Below are positions 1 to 5,296 of a DNA stretch of 6,263 bases, one piece after another (the stretch's first letter is position 1; every line of letters begins with the position of its first letter). Source of the stretch: Pseudomonadota bacterium (GTDB taxonomy: Bacteria > Desulfobacterota > BSN033 > WVXP01 > G020346125). The position numbers and the translations under genes are program-made. The notes below the pieces were generated by a model. The model saw only the letters and a program-made list of their open reading frames with translations. It ran no database searches and was not told the origin of the DNA. The stretch covers positions 1 to 6,263 of the forward strand of contig DAOVGJ010000117.1 of the NCBI GenBank assembly GCA_030672465.1, given 5' to 3'.

Positions 1-191
1 CTCAGGGGTTTGTTCCGATTGTGCTTCTTGAGCCTGTAGATTCTCTCAATGGCTTCTTTGTTGAATAGGTCACATCCTATCCCATAGATGGTATCGGTGG
101 GATAGCCGATCACTCCTCCTTTTTTCAATACCTCGATGACCCTTCTGATCAACCTGAGCTGAGGGTTTTGGGGATTGATACTGATAATCAT
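1..191 (-). CDS. Sua5/YciO/YrdC-family protein (L-threonylcarbamoyladenylate synthase-like), 3' end outside window
   Basis: Only the first 63 codons are in the window; the gene runs off the left edge. The N-terminus (MIISINPQNPQLRLIRR) is followed by GGVIGYPTDTIYGIGCD at about residues 27-43 and by KKHNRNKPL near the edge. The YPTDT.YG.GCD block is the nucleotide-binding signature of the Sua5/YrdC fold. The INPQNPQ.RLI opening resembles the YciO branch rather than short YrdC. The family makes threonylcarbamoyl-AMP from threonine, bicarbonate and ATP for the t6A37 modification of tRNAs that read ANN codons; for YciO-type members the physiological role is less certain. The start is the ATG at 189-191, with AGGAGGA seven bases upstream. 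Another ATG at 196-198 is out of frame. A good promoter lies about 50 bases upstream, so this is probably the first gene of its transcript. Family is secure; subfamily is inference from the N-terminus only. Confidence 0.9.
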   Translation of the reverse strand, partial: MIISINPQNPQLRLIRRVIEVLKKGGVIGYPTDTIYGIGCDLFNKEAIERIYRLKKHNRNKPL

Positions 192-239
192 GAATCATTC
201 CTCCTTCCGGGTCCGCATCACCTCCCTCATTATTAAAAC

Positions 240-268
240 ATTATCAAAAAATTTTCCCGTTAAATCAA
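240..268 (-). promoter_or_regulatory. Sigma-70-type promoter for the Sua5/YciO-family gene
   Basis: Read on the minus strand: -35 TTGATT (263-268), 17-base spacer, -10 GATAAT (240-245). The boxes match consensus at 4/6 and 5/6 positions with ideal spacing. Transcription would begin near 233, giving a leader of about 42 nt before the ATG at 191, with the Shine-Dalgarno sequence inside it. Identified by eye only. Confidence 0.55.
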
Positions 269-280
269 GGCATTCTCATG

Positions 281-323
281 TCGAATTTCCCAAATTTCTG
301 AAGAATACCGTTGTCCCTGAGCG
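281..323 (+). repeat. Degenerate left half of the MITE-like element (third copy)
   Basis: This stretch aligns with the left end of the element at 1167-1430 with one gap. The block ACCGTTGTCCCTGAGCG at 307-323 is identical, while the terminal part (GAATTTCCCAAATTTC instead of GAAGTTTCCTGAGTTTC) has decayed. I cannot find a right half or a second terminus downstream, so this is a fragment. It lies between the lipoprotein stop and the Sua5/YciO-family promoter, again intergenic. Confidence 0.65.
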
Positions 324-367
324 TAAGGTGCTGGAGAAGTAGGGTACCCAGTGAGGGTGAGCAGGCC

Positions 368-419
368 TCGACCTGAGCTCGGCCGAACGGCTTCGTTGTG
401 AGTCTTCGACCCTGAGCTC
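368..419 (+). repeat. Pair of TCGACC(C)TGAGCTC repeat units
   Basis: TCGACCTGAGCTC at 368-380 and TCGACCCTGAGCTC at 406-419 are near-identical direct repeats, each ending in the palindrome GAGCTC. The first is followed by GGCCGAACGG. Such CCTGAGC...TCGAA strings resemble dispersed REP-like sequences I recall from environmental bacterial genomes. The rest of 324-489 shows no convincing gene: a 70-codon minus-strand open frame there (276-488) covers the repeats and has no recognisable domain. Confidence 0.4.
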
Positions 420-489
420 CATAAAAGGATGGGGTCTCACGAGGGCAAGGGCTCCGCTGGGAATTGCACCAACGGATAGACTGGGCAAA

Positions 490-1080
490 TCAACGGGAGA
501 AACGCATCAAATACCTCTCCACGGAGTGTGGGAAATGGGGATAGTGGTTTTTCGAAAACGCCATGGCCATCCCAAATTCATCGACGATCTCATATCTGGG
601 TTTTGTCCGATTCGCACCGAACGAGCGCCGGGGCAACGAGCTGACCGAGGGGAGGTGTATATAAAGGGTACCGATATAGATGCACTTCCTGGATAATACA
701 TCGAAATAGATGGATAACGGTTCAACCGTGTTGGCCTGACCACCGGAAAATCTATAGACCCATTTCCATAACCTATATTCCCCAGGGGGTAACCTCAGGC
801 AGAAATACCCATCCCCCCTAAGATAGTGCGAAACCCTCAACTCGGAATGCCTCCCCCTGATGAATATTCGAAAGGAAGCTTCAGTTGATGGGTCTATTCG
901 GGAAATCTCCCAGGATTTTTCGGCGCCTTCCTCCACTACCCCAATCCTGCCAAGAACGACCGAGTCACCCCCATGATTTCCATAAAAGTATTCGGTCTCC
1001 ACATTTTTAATTTCCCTCACGCAGGACAGGACGCAGAGAACTCCCAGGATAAGACAAATCCCTATGAACTTACGGCCCAT
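490..1080 (-). CDS. Predicted lipoprotein of unknown function
   Basis: With the start at the ATG at 1078-1080 this is a 196-residue protein. It opens with a lipoprotein-type signal: MGRK, then a hydrophobic run from about residue 5 to 19, then the lipobox-like VLSC with Cys20 as the probable lipidated residue. The mature part contains FRIFIRGRHSE, a YFCLRLPPGEYRL block at about 92-104 and YIGTLYIHLP at about 135-144. The LPPGEYRL...YIGTL pattern suggests a small beta-sandwich domain of the kind found in envelope lipoproteins, but I do not recognise a named family. The frame extends to a GTG at 1125, but that codon overlaps a good -10 box, and only an inner start puts a short basic segment in front of the hydrophobic run. 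The ATG at 1086 (MVMGRK) is equally possible. No strong Shine-Dalgarno sequence precedes either inner ATG. It is transcribed away from the DUF2914 gene. Confidence 0.7.
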   Translation of the reverse strand: MGRKFIGICLILGVLCVLSCVREIKNVETEYFYGNHGGDSVVLGRIGVVEEGAEKSWEISRIDPSTEASFRIFIRGRHSELRVSHYLRGDGYFCLRLPPGEYRLWKWVYRFSGGQANTVEPLSIYFDVLSRKCIYIGTLYIHLPSVSSLPRRSFGANRTKPRYEIVDEFGMAMAFSKNHYPHFPHSVERYLMRFSR

Positions 1081-1100
1081 TACCATGGAATGAATCCAGC

Positions 1101-1112
1101 GGAATGCATTCC
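1101..1112. promoter_or_regulatory. Perfect 12-bp palindrome in the lipoprotein leader
   Basis: GGAATGCATTCC is a perfect palindrome. It lies 13 bases downstream of the proposed -10 box and about 20 bases before the lipoprotein start, so it would be at roughly +7 to +18 of the transcript. It could be an operator for a dimeric regulator, or simply chance; no second copy was noticed in this window. Confidence 0.3.
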
Positions 1113-1124
1113 CTATTTCCTCCA

Positions 1125-1153
1125 CTTATAGGCATATTCCGCCTCAAAGTCAA
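1125..1153 (-). promoter_or_regulatory. Sigma-70-type promoter for the lipoprotein gene
   Basis: Read on the minus strand: -35 TTGACT (1148-1153), 17-base spacer, -10 TATAAG (1125-1130). Both boxes match consensus at 5/6. The predicted transcription start is near 1118. If used, it excludes the GTG at 1125 as translation start and supports an inner ATG at 1086 or 1080. The -35 box lies 14 bases from the left terminus of the MITE-like element at 1167. Confidence 0.6.
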
Positions 1154-1166
1154 GGTGCCACTGATT

Positions 1167-1430
1167 TGAAGTTTCCTGAGTTTCTCGGGAACACCGTTGT
1201 CCCTGAGCGAAATGGGCTTATGCCATCCACACGGAATGATGGAATGTTGGAGTATTGGAATAGTAAGGAGGGGCGAAGCCCCTAAGTTCTTTCGTTCCCC
1301 TGGACCCATTATTCCAATATTCCACTACTCCAATATTCCAGTTGGGATATTCCAGTTGTGGCAAAGTCCCTGAACTCCTATGGAACAAATAGGTTAGAAA
1401 AATACTCCCAAAAAAAATCAGGAAACTGGT
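1167..1430. mobile_element. MITE-like element, long copy (264 bp) with nested inverted repeat
   Basis: The termini are TGAAGTTTCCTGA (1167-1179) and TCAGGAAACTGGT (1418-1430), inverted repeats matching at 10 of 13 positions. Both outer parts align with the element at 5307-5426: 1171-1207 with its left half, and CAGTTGTGGCAAAG...TCAGGAAAC (1353-1426) with its right half, including a shared GGTTAGAAAAATACTCC block. About 145 bp in the middle (1208-1352) is absent from the other copy. No transposase is encoded, and I see no target-site duplication here. It occupies the divergent region between the lipoprotein and DUF2914 promoters. Boundaries are set by analogy with the other copy. Confidence 0.7.
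1240..1340. repeat. Nested inverted repeat inside the long MITE-like copy
   Basis: The arms are 1240-1262 (TGGAATGTTGGAGTATTGG plus AATA) and 1318-1340, whose complement matches at 21 of 23 positions. The loop contains a second hairpin, GGGGC-GAA-GCCCC at 1270-1282. Next to the right arm, ATATTCCAGTTG occurs twice at a 14-base period (1333-1344 and 1347-1358). The whole could extrude as a cruciform or fold as RNA. The (A)TATTCCA-rich arms resemble short dispersed repeats of other environmental genomes, which I recall but cannot check. Confidence 0.65.
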
Positions 1431-1457
1431 TTATTTATGTCAAGACCATTGATCGAT

Positions 1458-1485
1458 TTGACGTGGCCAAATTTCCTGGTATAAA
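1458..1485 (+). promoter_or_regulatory. Sigma-70-type promoter for the DUF2914 gene
   Basis: -35 TTGACG (1458-1463), 16-base spacer, -10 TATAAA (1480-1485), each 5/6 to consensus. The predicted transcription start near 1492 gives a leader of about 28 nt to the ATG at 1520. It begins 27 bases right of the MITE-like terminus at 1430, so the promoter lies wholly outside the element. Confidence 0.6.
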
Positions 1486-1519
1486 TGATAATAAAGCATT
1501 GATGAAAGGAGGAACCGAA

Positions 1520-1948
1520 ATGACAAAAACGAAAGGAATGGTATTGATACTGTCCGCGATTATCACCTTGGCCTTTCTGAAGCCCCCTCTTGGCCAGGTC
1601 GGGAAATTGGCTGCCCAGCAAAAACCCGACCTGCCTACGATTCAAAAGGTGGTGATTTGCGAGAGGGTTGAAACCCGCGCTCCCAGGGGAATCAGACAAG
1701 TCTACCCATCCTCCGTTGGTATGCTCTACTGTTTTACTAAGCTTACGGATATCCCCTCTGAAGGAACCATCTATCACATCTGGTACCACGGGAACAAGGA
1801 AATGGCCAAGGTGGAGCTTTCCGTATCACCACCTCAATGGAGGACCTACAGTTCAAAAATCATCTTACCGAGTTGGAAGGGCAGTTGGAGAGTGGAGGTT
1901 GTCTATGGGGATTACGTGTTAAAAACTCTCGCCTTCGCCATCCAATAA
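1520..1948 (+). CDS. DUF2914 domain protein, exported or membrane-anchored
   Basis: A 142-residue protein. Residues 1-24 (MTKTKG, then MVLILSAIITLAFL) form a signal peptide or single membrane anchor. The rest matches the DUF2914 pattern: VVICERVETRAPRG at about 44-57, YCFTKL at 70-75, YHIWYHGNKEMAKVELSV at 85-102, WRTYSSK at 107-113 and GSWRVEVVYGDYVLKTLAF at 121-139. The family is of unknown function. Its H.WY, WRT.SSK and G.W.VEV motifs suggest a compact beta-sandwich in the periplasm, which is inference. The ATG at 1520 is chosen because AAAGGAGG stands 6-7 bases upstream and a promoter fits just before it. The frame stays open back to a GTG at 1358, but those 54 codons are derived from the MITE-like repeat and do not resemble protein. 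Confidence 0.85.
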   Translation: MTKTKGMVLILSAIITLAFLKPPLGQVGKLAAQQKPDLPTIQKVVICERVETRAPRGIRQVYPSSVGMLYCFTKLTDIPSEGTIYHIWYHGNKEMAKVELSVSPPQWRTYSSKIILPSWKGSWRVEVVYGDYVLKTLAFAIQ

Positions 1949-2053
1949 CGATATCGCTGGATATCCGTAATTGGGGACTCGAAGCGAAAAGGGTTCTCCA
2001 CAACTTGGCCCGAAACGGAATGAAATAAAAACCGATGAAACGCGATGCGGGAT

Positions 2054-2209
2054 TTATCTCTCCTTCGATTCGACATAGTGCCTTAGGATATCCGTCTCCG
2101 TGATGAGGCTAACCAAATTGTCTTCCTCAATCACCGGGAGGCACCCAATCTTTTTCTCCAACATCACCTTTCCCGCTTCCTCAATGTCTGCCATGGGGGA
2201 GATGGTGAA
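2054..2209 (-). pseudogene. Truncated CBS-domain protein remnant
   Basis: The minus strand encodes FTISPMADIEEAGKVMLEKK, then IGCLPVIEEDNLVSLITETD and ILRHYVESKER before a TAA at 2054-2056. This is the core of one CBS motif (A..M.....G.LPV.....L..LIT..DIL), the pattern of the last CBS domain of tandem-CBS proteins that bind adenosine ligands. Upstream the frame stays open into AT-rich DNA (about 2210-2280) but loses all CBS resemblance: no first CBS domain and no good start. The only in-frame ATG (2192-2194) lacks a Shine-Dalgarno sequence and would give 46 residues, less than one full domain. I read it as the 3' remnant of a deleted gene. It lies directly downstream of the Nudix gene on the same strand, so it could have been its operon partner. 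Confidence 0.6.
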
Positions 2210-2281
2210 AATGGCACAAAGGGTCAATGGGGAAATAATAAAAATAAAGAAATGAATATCGGAGTTCAGCTTATGGAAATT

Positions 2282-2809
2282 CTATTTTACCTTCAACGTC
2301 GTAAAGAAAAGTCCGATGATAGTTTTGGCATCTCGAATCTCGCCCCTTTTGATCATCTCCAATGCCTCTTCCAATGCAATGGGTTTCACATCCAGTATTT
2401 CGTCCGTATCGAGATTTTGGCGGCCCGGGGTAAGGCCGGTAGCCAAGAAGATGTGAATATGCTCATCTGAATAGCCGGGCACTGGGTAGATCTCACCTAT
2501 TTTTTGGAATACGTGAGCCCGATAACCCACCTCCTCGGGAAGCTCCCTTTTGGCGCATTCAATGGGGCTCTCCCCTGGATTTATGGTTCCCGCGGGGACC
2601 TCCCAAAGAAACTGTCCCACGGCATGCCGATATTGCTTGATCATGACCACCCTACGGTCGGCAAGAAGAGGGACGATGGCTGCAGCCCCGGGATGATGGA
2701 TAATTTCTAATTCGACCGTCTCCCCATTGGGCAACGTCAGCCGCTCTTTGGAGAGGCGAAATACTTTACCTTTATGGAGATCCCATACCTCATGCGGAAC
2801 GATACCCAT
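2282..2809 (-). CDS. nudF: Nudix hydrolase, ADP-ribose pyrophosphatase type
   Basis: A 175-residue protein of typical length for bacterial ADP-ribose pyrophosphatases, which split ADP-ribose to AMP and ribose 5-phosphate. The Nudix box spans residues 74-96: G74, E80, then R88-E89-L90-P91-E92-E93-V94-G95-Y96, fitting GX5EX7REUXEEXGU with the metal-binding glutamates present. The E.PAG segment before the box (70-74), QYRH at 59-62, and YPVPGYSDEHIHIFLA at 108-123 are as in the ADP-ribose/NudF branch, including the proline about 16 residues after the box. The start is ATG 2807-2809, with AGGAGG five bases upstream; an ATG at 2812-2814 is out of frame. The gene is divergent from the small cysteine protein at 3094. 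Substrate is inferred from the subfamily motifs; related sugar-nucleotide substrates are possible. Confidence 0.9.
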   Translation of the reverse strand: MGIVPHEVWDLHKGKVFRLSKERLTLPNGETVELEIIHHPGAAAIVPLLADRRVVMIKQYRHAVGQFLWEVPAGTINPGESPIECAKRELPEEVGYRAHVFQKIGEIYPVPGYSDEHIHIFLATGLTPGRQNLDTDEILDVKPIALEEALEMIKRGEIRDAKTIIGLFFTTLKVK

Positions 2810-2885
2810 CTCATCCTCCTGAGTATTACAAACATGCTCTCCAACAACCCATTATCCCAATTTCGTGAATTCGCCGCCCTTGTTA

Positions 2886-2914
2886 AACATACGCTAAGAG
2901 AGGAAAATAGTTAA
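2886..2914 (-). promoter_or_regulatory. Possible promoter for the Nudix gene
   Basis: Read on the minus strand: TTAACT (2909-2914), 17-base spacer, TATGTT (2886-2891), each about 4/6 to consensus. The predicted start near 2879 gives a leader of about 70 nt. The surrounding DNA is very AT-rich, so chance matches are likely. Confidence 0.3.
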
Positions 2915-2984
2915 AAAATCGTTTTATTTCACCAGACTGTATAAAATAATCAAGAAATGGTTTTATCTTTATTAGATTAACTTC

Positions 2985-2996
2985 CTTAAATTTAAG
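2985..2996. promoter_or_regulatory. AT-rich palindrome in a divergent intergenic region
   Basis: CTTAAATTTAAG is a perfect 12-bp palindrome in the AT-rich 284-bp region (2810-3093) between the divergent Nudix and small-cysteine-protein genes. It lies about 33 bases upstream of the -35 box at 3029. It could be an operator or upstream element, but AT-rich palindromes arise easily by chance. Apart from this and the two candidate promoters I see nothing else in the region. Confidence 0.25.
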
Positions 2997-3028
2997 AATT
3001 TTTTTATAAGAAAATTTCATTTTCCCTC

Positions 3029-3057
3029 TTGACAATTGGCATATTTAGTGATAAATA
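3029..3057 (+). promoter_or_regulatory. Promoter for the small four-cysteine protein gene
   Basis: A perfect -35 box TTGACA (3029-3034) is followed after 17 bases by TAAATA (3052-3057). The -10 is weak (3/6) but is preceded by TG at 3049-3050, as in extended -10 promoters. The leader to the ATG at 3094 would be about 30 nt and includes the Shine-Dalgarno sequence GGGGGAAG. Confidence 0.5.
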
Positions 3058-3093
3058 AAAGATAAAATACCAAATATTGGGGGAAGTTAAGCC

Positions 3094-3267
3094 ATGAGCT
3101 ATATCATCTGCGGAAAACGAAAGGGTAATCCCAAGGTCAACGTCGAAGTTTGCAGGAGAAAATGTAAGCATGCCAACCAATGCAAATCCTACAAGGAATA
3201 CCTCGGCATTGCCCAGACCCTCCAAGAGGAAAAGGACAATTTACGAAATCATCGTATTTCACCTTGA
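3094..3267 (+). CDS. Small four-cysteine protein, 57 residues, probable zinc-binding
   Basis: ATG at 3094 follows GGGGGAAG with about 8 bases between, and a TTGACA promoter precedes it, so the small frame has its own expression signals. The protein opens MSYIICGKRKGNPKVNVEVC and has four cysteines, C6, C20, C24 and C30 (C-x13-C-x3-C-x5-C), in the first 30 residues. KSYKEYLGIAQTLQEEKDNL follows, a likely short helix. The basic character (many Lys and Arg) with clustered cysteines suggests a metal-binding mini-domain that contacts nucleic acid or protein; this is inference. I recall similar short proteins in Desulfobacterota but cannot name a family. No membrane segment or signal peptide. The frame ends at TGA 3265-3267, 72 bases before the convergent rsmE stop. 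Confidence 0.7.
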   Translation: MSYIICGKRKGNPKVNVEVCRRKCKHANQCKSYKEYLGIAQTLQEEKDNLRNHRISP

Positions 3268-3339
3268 TCTCTACCCTTCGGTTTGTATCAGCCCCCCTTC
3301 TACTCCCTAAAAACCTTTGCCGAATCTCCCCCACAAAGA

Positions 3340-4092
3340 CTATTCCGGGGGAACCCCCCAATCCCCAAACTCATATTGCAGGATGCTGAGTATGGCCACT
3401 CCCGCCGTCTCTGACCGCAGGATCCGGGGTCCCAGACCCACGGGGATGAATCCCCTCTCTCTTGCTGCGGAGATCTCGCCTTCGCAAAAACCCCCCTCAG
3501 GCCCAACGAGGAAGAGGAATTTCCCCGAATTCTTATCGATTTCCCTCATCCTTTCTTTCAAGGAACTCCCCTCCTTCTCCCAGAGAATCAACTTTACAAA
3601 ATCACGAAAGGGCGACTCTAAGATTGACCCGAGATCACGGATACCTTCAACCCGGGGGGGAATAACCCGCCCACACTGTTTAGCCGATTCTATCACGATC
3701 CTCTTCCAACGATTCCATCTCCTCTCCGCCTGTTCCCCGCCCAATATCGGAATCGTCCTCAACGAAATGAATGGGAAAATAGCCGAGACACCCATTTCAG
3801 TGGTTTTCTGGAATACATAATCCATCTTATCCCCCTTCAAAAGGCCTTGCCCTAAGGTGACATCGATGGGGGATTCCCTCCGGGGGGTGTTCGTCTTTCC
3901 GATTTTCACCGTTATCCGATGGTGCCTTTGGCTCTCAATGGTCCCCCAATACTCCATTCCCTTCCCATCGAAGAGGACAATCTCATCCCCCTCCTTTAAC
4001 CTGAGGACCTTTTGGATATGCCTCGCCTCGGCTCCCGAAATCTCTATTTTATCTCCCATCCAGTGGGGGGTTTCCACATAGAAGCGCGACAC
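3340..4092 (-). CDS. rsmE: 16S rRNA (uracil(1498)-N(3))-methyltransferase RsmE
   Basis: A 250-residue SPOUT-class enzyme that transfers a methyl group from S-adenosylmethionine to N3 of U1498 in helix 44 of 16S rRNA. The N-terminal PUA-like part (about 1-70) contains SRFYVE and the HIQKVLRLKEGDEI.LFDG block. The C-terminal knotted domain has GLLKGDKMDYVFQKTTEMGV at 83-102, ESAKQCGR at 135-142, LFLVGPEGGF at 193-202 and LGPRILRSETA at 220-230; the last two form the SAM-binding knot. Length is normal. The start is GTG 4090-4092, preceded by AGGGAG; it begins 9 nt after the prmA stop, so the two are translated from one transcript. The gene converges with the small protein gene. No clear hairpin-plus-U terminator was seen after its TAG. 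Confidence 0.96.
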   Translation of the reverse strand: MSRFYVETPHWMGDKIEISGAEARHIQKVLRLKEGDEIVLFDGKGMEYWGTIESQRHHRITVKIGKTNTPRRESPIDVTLGQGLLKGDKMDYVFQKTTEMGVSAIFPFISLRTIPILGGEQAERRWNRWKRIVIESAKQCGRVIPPRVEGIRDLGSILESPFRDFVKLILWEKEGSSLKERMREIDKNSGKFLFLVGPEGGFCEGEISAARERGFIPVGLGPRILRSETAGVAILSILQYEFGDWGVPPE

Positions 4093-4101
4093 TGATCTCC
4101 C

Positions 4102-5010
4102 TCATGCCTTGTTTAAAACCACACAGGCCCAACCGCCTTCCAGGGATACCTCCGCCAAGGCAAAAGACCCGTTGGGGAAGAGTTTTTTCACGAGGTCCAC
4201 CTCTTCATCTAAGAGTCCTGAAAGGATGAGGGTACCTCCAGCCGAAACCCGGTCCATCAGGTGATACCTCATCTCCTCGATGGTCTTCGCATCGATATTT
4301 GCGACAACCACATCGAATTGTTCCCGTATCTGAGAGATGGTTGCTTTTCTCACTCGAATCCTCCCCTTCAATCCATTCATGCGAATATTTTTCCTCGCAT
4401 TATCAATGGCCCTTTGGTCGACGTCTGTACCCGTGACATGCCGCGCACCCAATTTGGCCGCCGCAATACTGAGAATCCCCGATCCCGTGCCCGCATCCAA
4501 GACCGAGTGAGGTGTTTTCCCGCCTCTCCTTGGGAAATCACGTATGCCGGTAAAGGCTTTTTCCAGTGCCCGAAGGCAAAGCCGCGTGGTTGGATGAGTC
4601 CCTGTTCCAAAGGCCATTCCCGGCTCGATATCGATGACGATCATCTCCCTCGGCCTTAGATTGATCCATGGGGGTTTAACGACAATCCGGCTTCCCAGCT
4701 GGGAGGGCTTGAAGAAGGCCCTCCAGCGCGTCATCCAATCCTTATCAGCTATAGGGTGAACCTCTACATCAGATGGGCAAATCTCAGGGAAGAATTCCCG
4801 TATAGCCTCCAAATAGCGAGAAATGGATCGAGCTTCAAGCATGAGCGGATAGGGAAAATAGGCTTTGATTATTTCGAACCCCTCTTTCTCCTCTGCGTCT
4901 TCAAAAACAATCCCGCTGGAACCCCTTTCCATAAGGAAATTGGCCAAGGCCTCCTGGGCCTCCTTTGGAATGGTAACCCTAACCTCCCCCCATTTCATCA
5001 TGGGCGCCAT
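4102..5010 (-). CDS. prmA: Ribosomal protein L11 methyltransferase PrmA
   Basis: PrmA trimethylates lysines and the N-terminal amino group of ribosomal protein L11 using SAM. With the ATG at 5008-5010 the protein has 302 residues, close to the roughly 290-300 of the family. It begins MAPMMKWGEVRV, like the usual substrate-recognition domain start. DWMTRWRAFFKP at 91-102 is the conserved hinge segment. PGMAFGTGTHPTT at 130-142 and LDAGTGSGILSIAAAKLG at 171-188 are SAM-binding loops, VVVANIDA at 234-241 holds the catalytic-loop motif, and SGLLDEE is at 264-270. The start is not certain: AGAGG lies only 3 bases before this ATG and about 12 before the next (4999-5001), and the frame stays open upstream to a GTG at 5106. 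That extension (rich in Arg, Lys and Asn) does not resemble the family. It is followed by rsmE after 9 nt and is divergent from tmk. Confidence 0.95.
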   Translation of the reverse strand: MAPMMKWGEVRVTIPKEAQEALANFLMERGSSGIVFEDAEEKEGFEIIKAYFPYPLMLEARSISRYLEAIREFFPEICPSDVEVHPIADKDWMTRWRAFFKPSQLGSRIVVKPPWINLRPREMIVIDIEPGMAFGTGTHPTTRLCLRALEKAFTGIRDFPRRGGKTPHSVLDAGTGSGILSIAAAKLGARHVTGTDVDQRAIDNARKNIRMNGLKGRIRVRKATISQIREQFDVVVANIDAKTIEEMRYHLMDRVSAGGTLILSGLLDEEVDLVKKLFPNGSFALAEVSLEGGWACVVLNKA

Positions 5011-5246
5011 ATTCCTCTTGTTTCGACGTCCCCTTTTCGTAACTGCCAAAGGGCTTTGGGGGTTCATCTTATCACACAAATGGATTTCCTCAAGGAGAAA
5101 TCCCACGTGGATTTAAAAGGAACCAAAATCCACCGCCTAAATTTGGAGACCTGAAAATAGAAGTGAGATTTGAATTTATCACTAGAGTTCACAATGAAAA
5201 ATGCCCGTAGAGCGAACATTACGAAATTTCTGGGAAACCCATTTCC

Positions 5247-5276
5247 TTGACAATTCATGGAGGTATATCCTATAAT
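5247..5276 (+). promoter_or_regulatory. Consensus sigma-70 promoter upstream of tmk
   Basis: -35 TTGACA (5247-5252) and -10 TATAAT (5271-5276) are both perfect matches, with an 18-base spacer. The predicted transcript starts near 5283 and would pass through the MITE-like element (5307-5426) before the tmk start at 5481, giving a leader of about 200 nt. Between prmA and this promoter (5011-5246) I see no gene and no clear minus-strand promoter for prmA. Confidence 0.75.
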
Positions 5277-5296
5277 TTCACTTAAAAATTTCAATA

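Noticed and set aside
195..230. Tiny frame (MREVMRTRKEE, stop) in the Sua5/YciO-family leader
   Set aside because: It is in frame with the gene but only 11 codons long, begins almost at the predicted transcript start and has poor ribosome-site spacing; no attenuator structure is visible.
276..488. 70-codon minus-strand open frame
   Set aside because: It covers the decayed element and the TCGACC(C)TGAGCTC repeats, shows no domain, and has no convincing start region.
1070..1309. 79-codon minus-strand open frame
   Set aside because: It lies across the long MITE-like copy and the lipoprotein promoter; its residues simply translate the repeat.
1358..1519. N-terminal extension of the DUF2914 protein from a GTG
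   Set aside because: The 54 codons come mostly from the MITE-like right half, and the strong Shine-Dalgarno sequence and the signal peptide both mark 1520 as the start.
1950..1965. GATATC-GCTG-GATATC as a terminator for the DUF2914 gene
   Set aside because: The stem is only 6 bp and AT-rich, and no U-tract follows.
3347..3359. GGGGG-AA-CCCCC hairpin as an rsmE terminator
   Set aside because: It lies inside the last rsmE codons and has no following U-run in either direction.
3317..3820. Long plus-strand open frame opposite rsmE
   Set aside because: It is the antisense shadow of a confidently identified rsmE gene; the proline/serine-rich translation has no domain.
5064..5294. 76-codon minus-strand open frame upstream of prmA
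   Set aside because: It overlaps the prmA upstream region and the tmk promoter, is rich in Phe and Lys as expected of translated AT-rich DNA, and has no recognisable domain.
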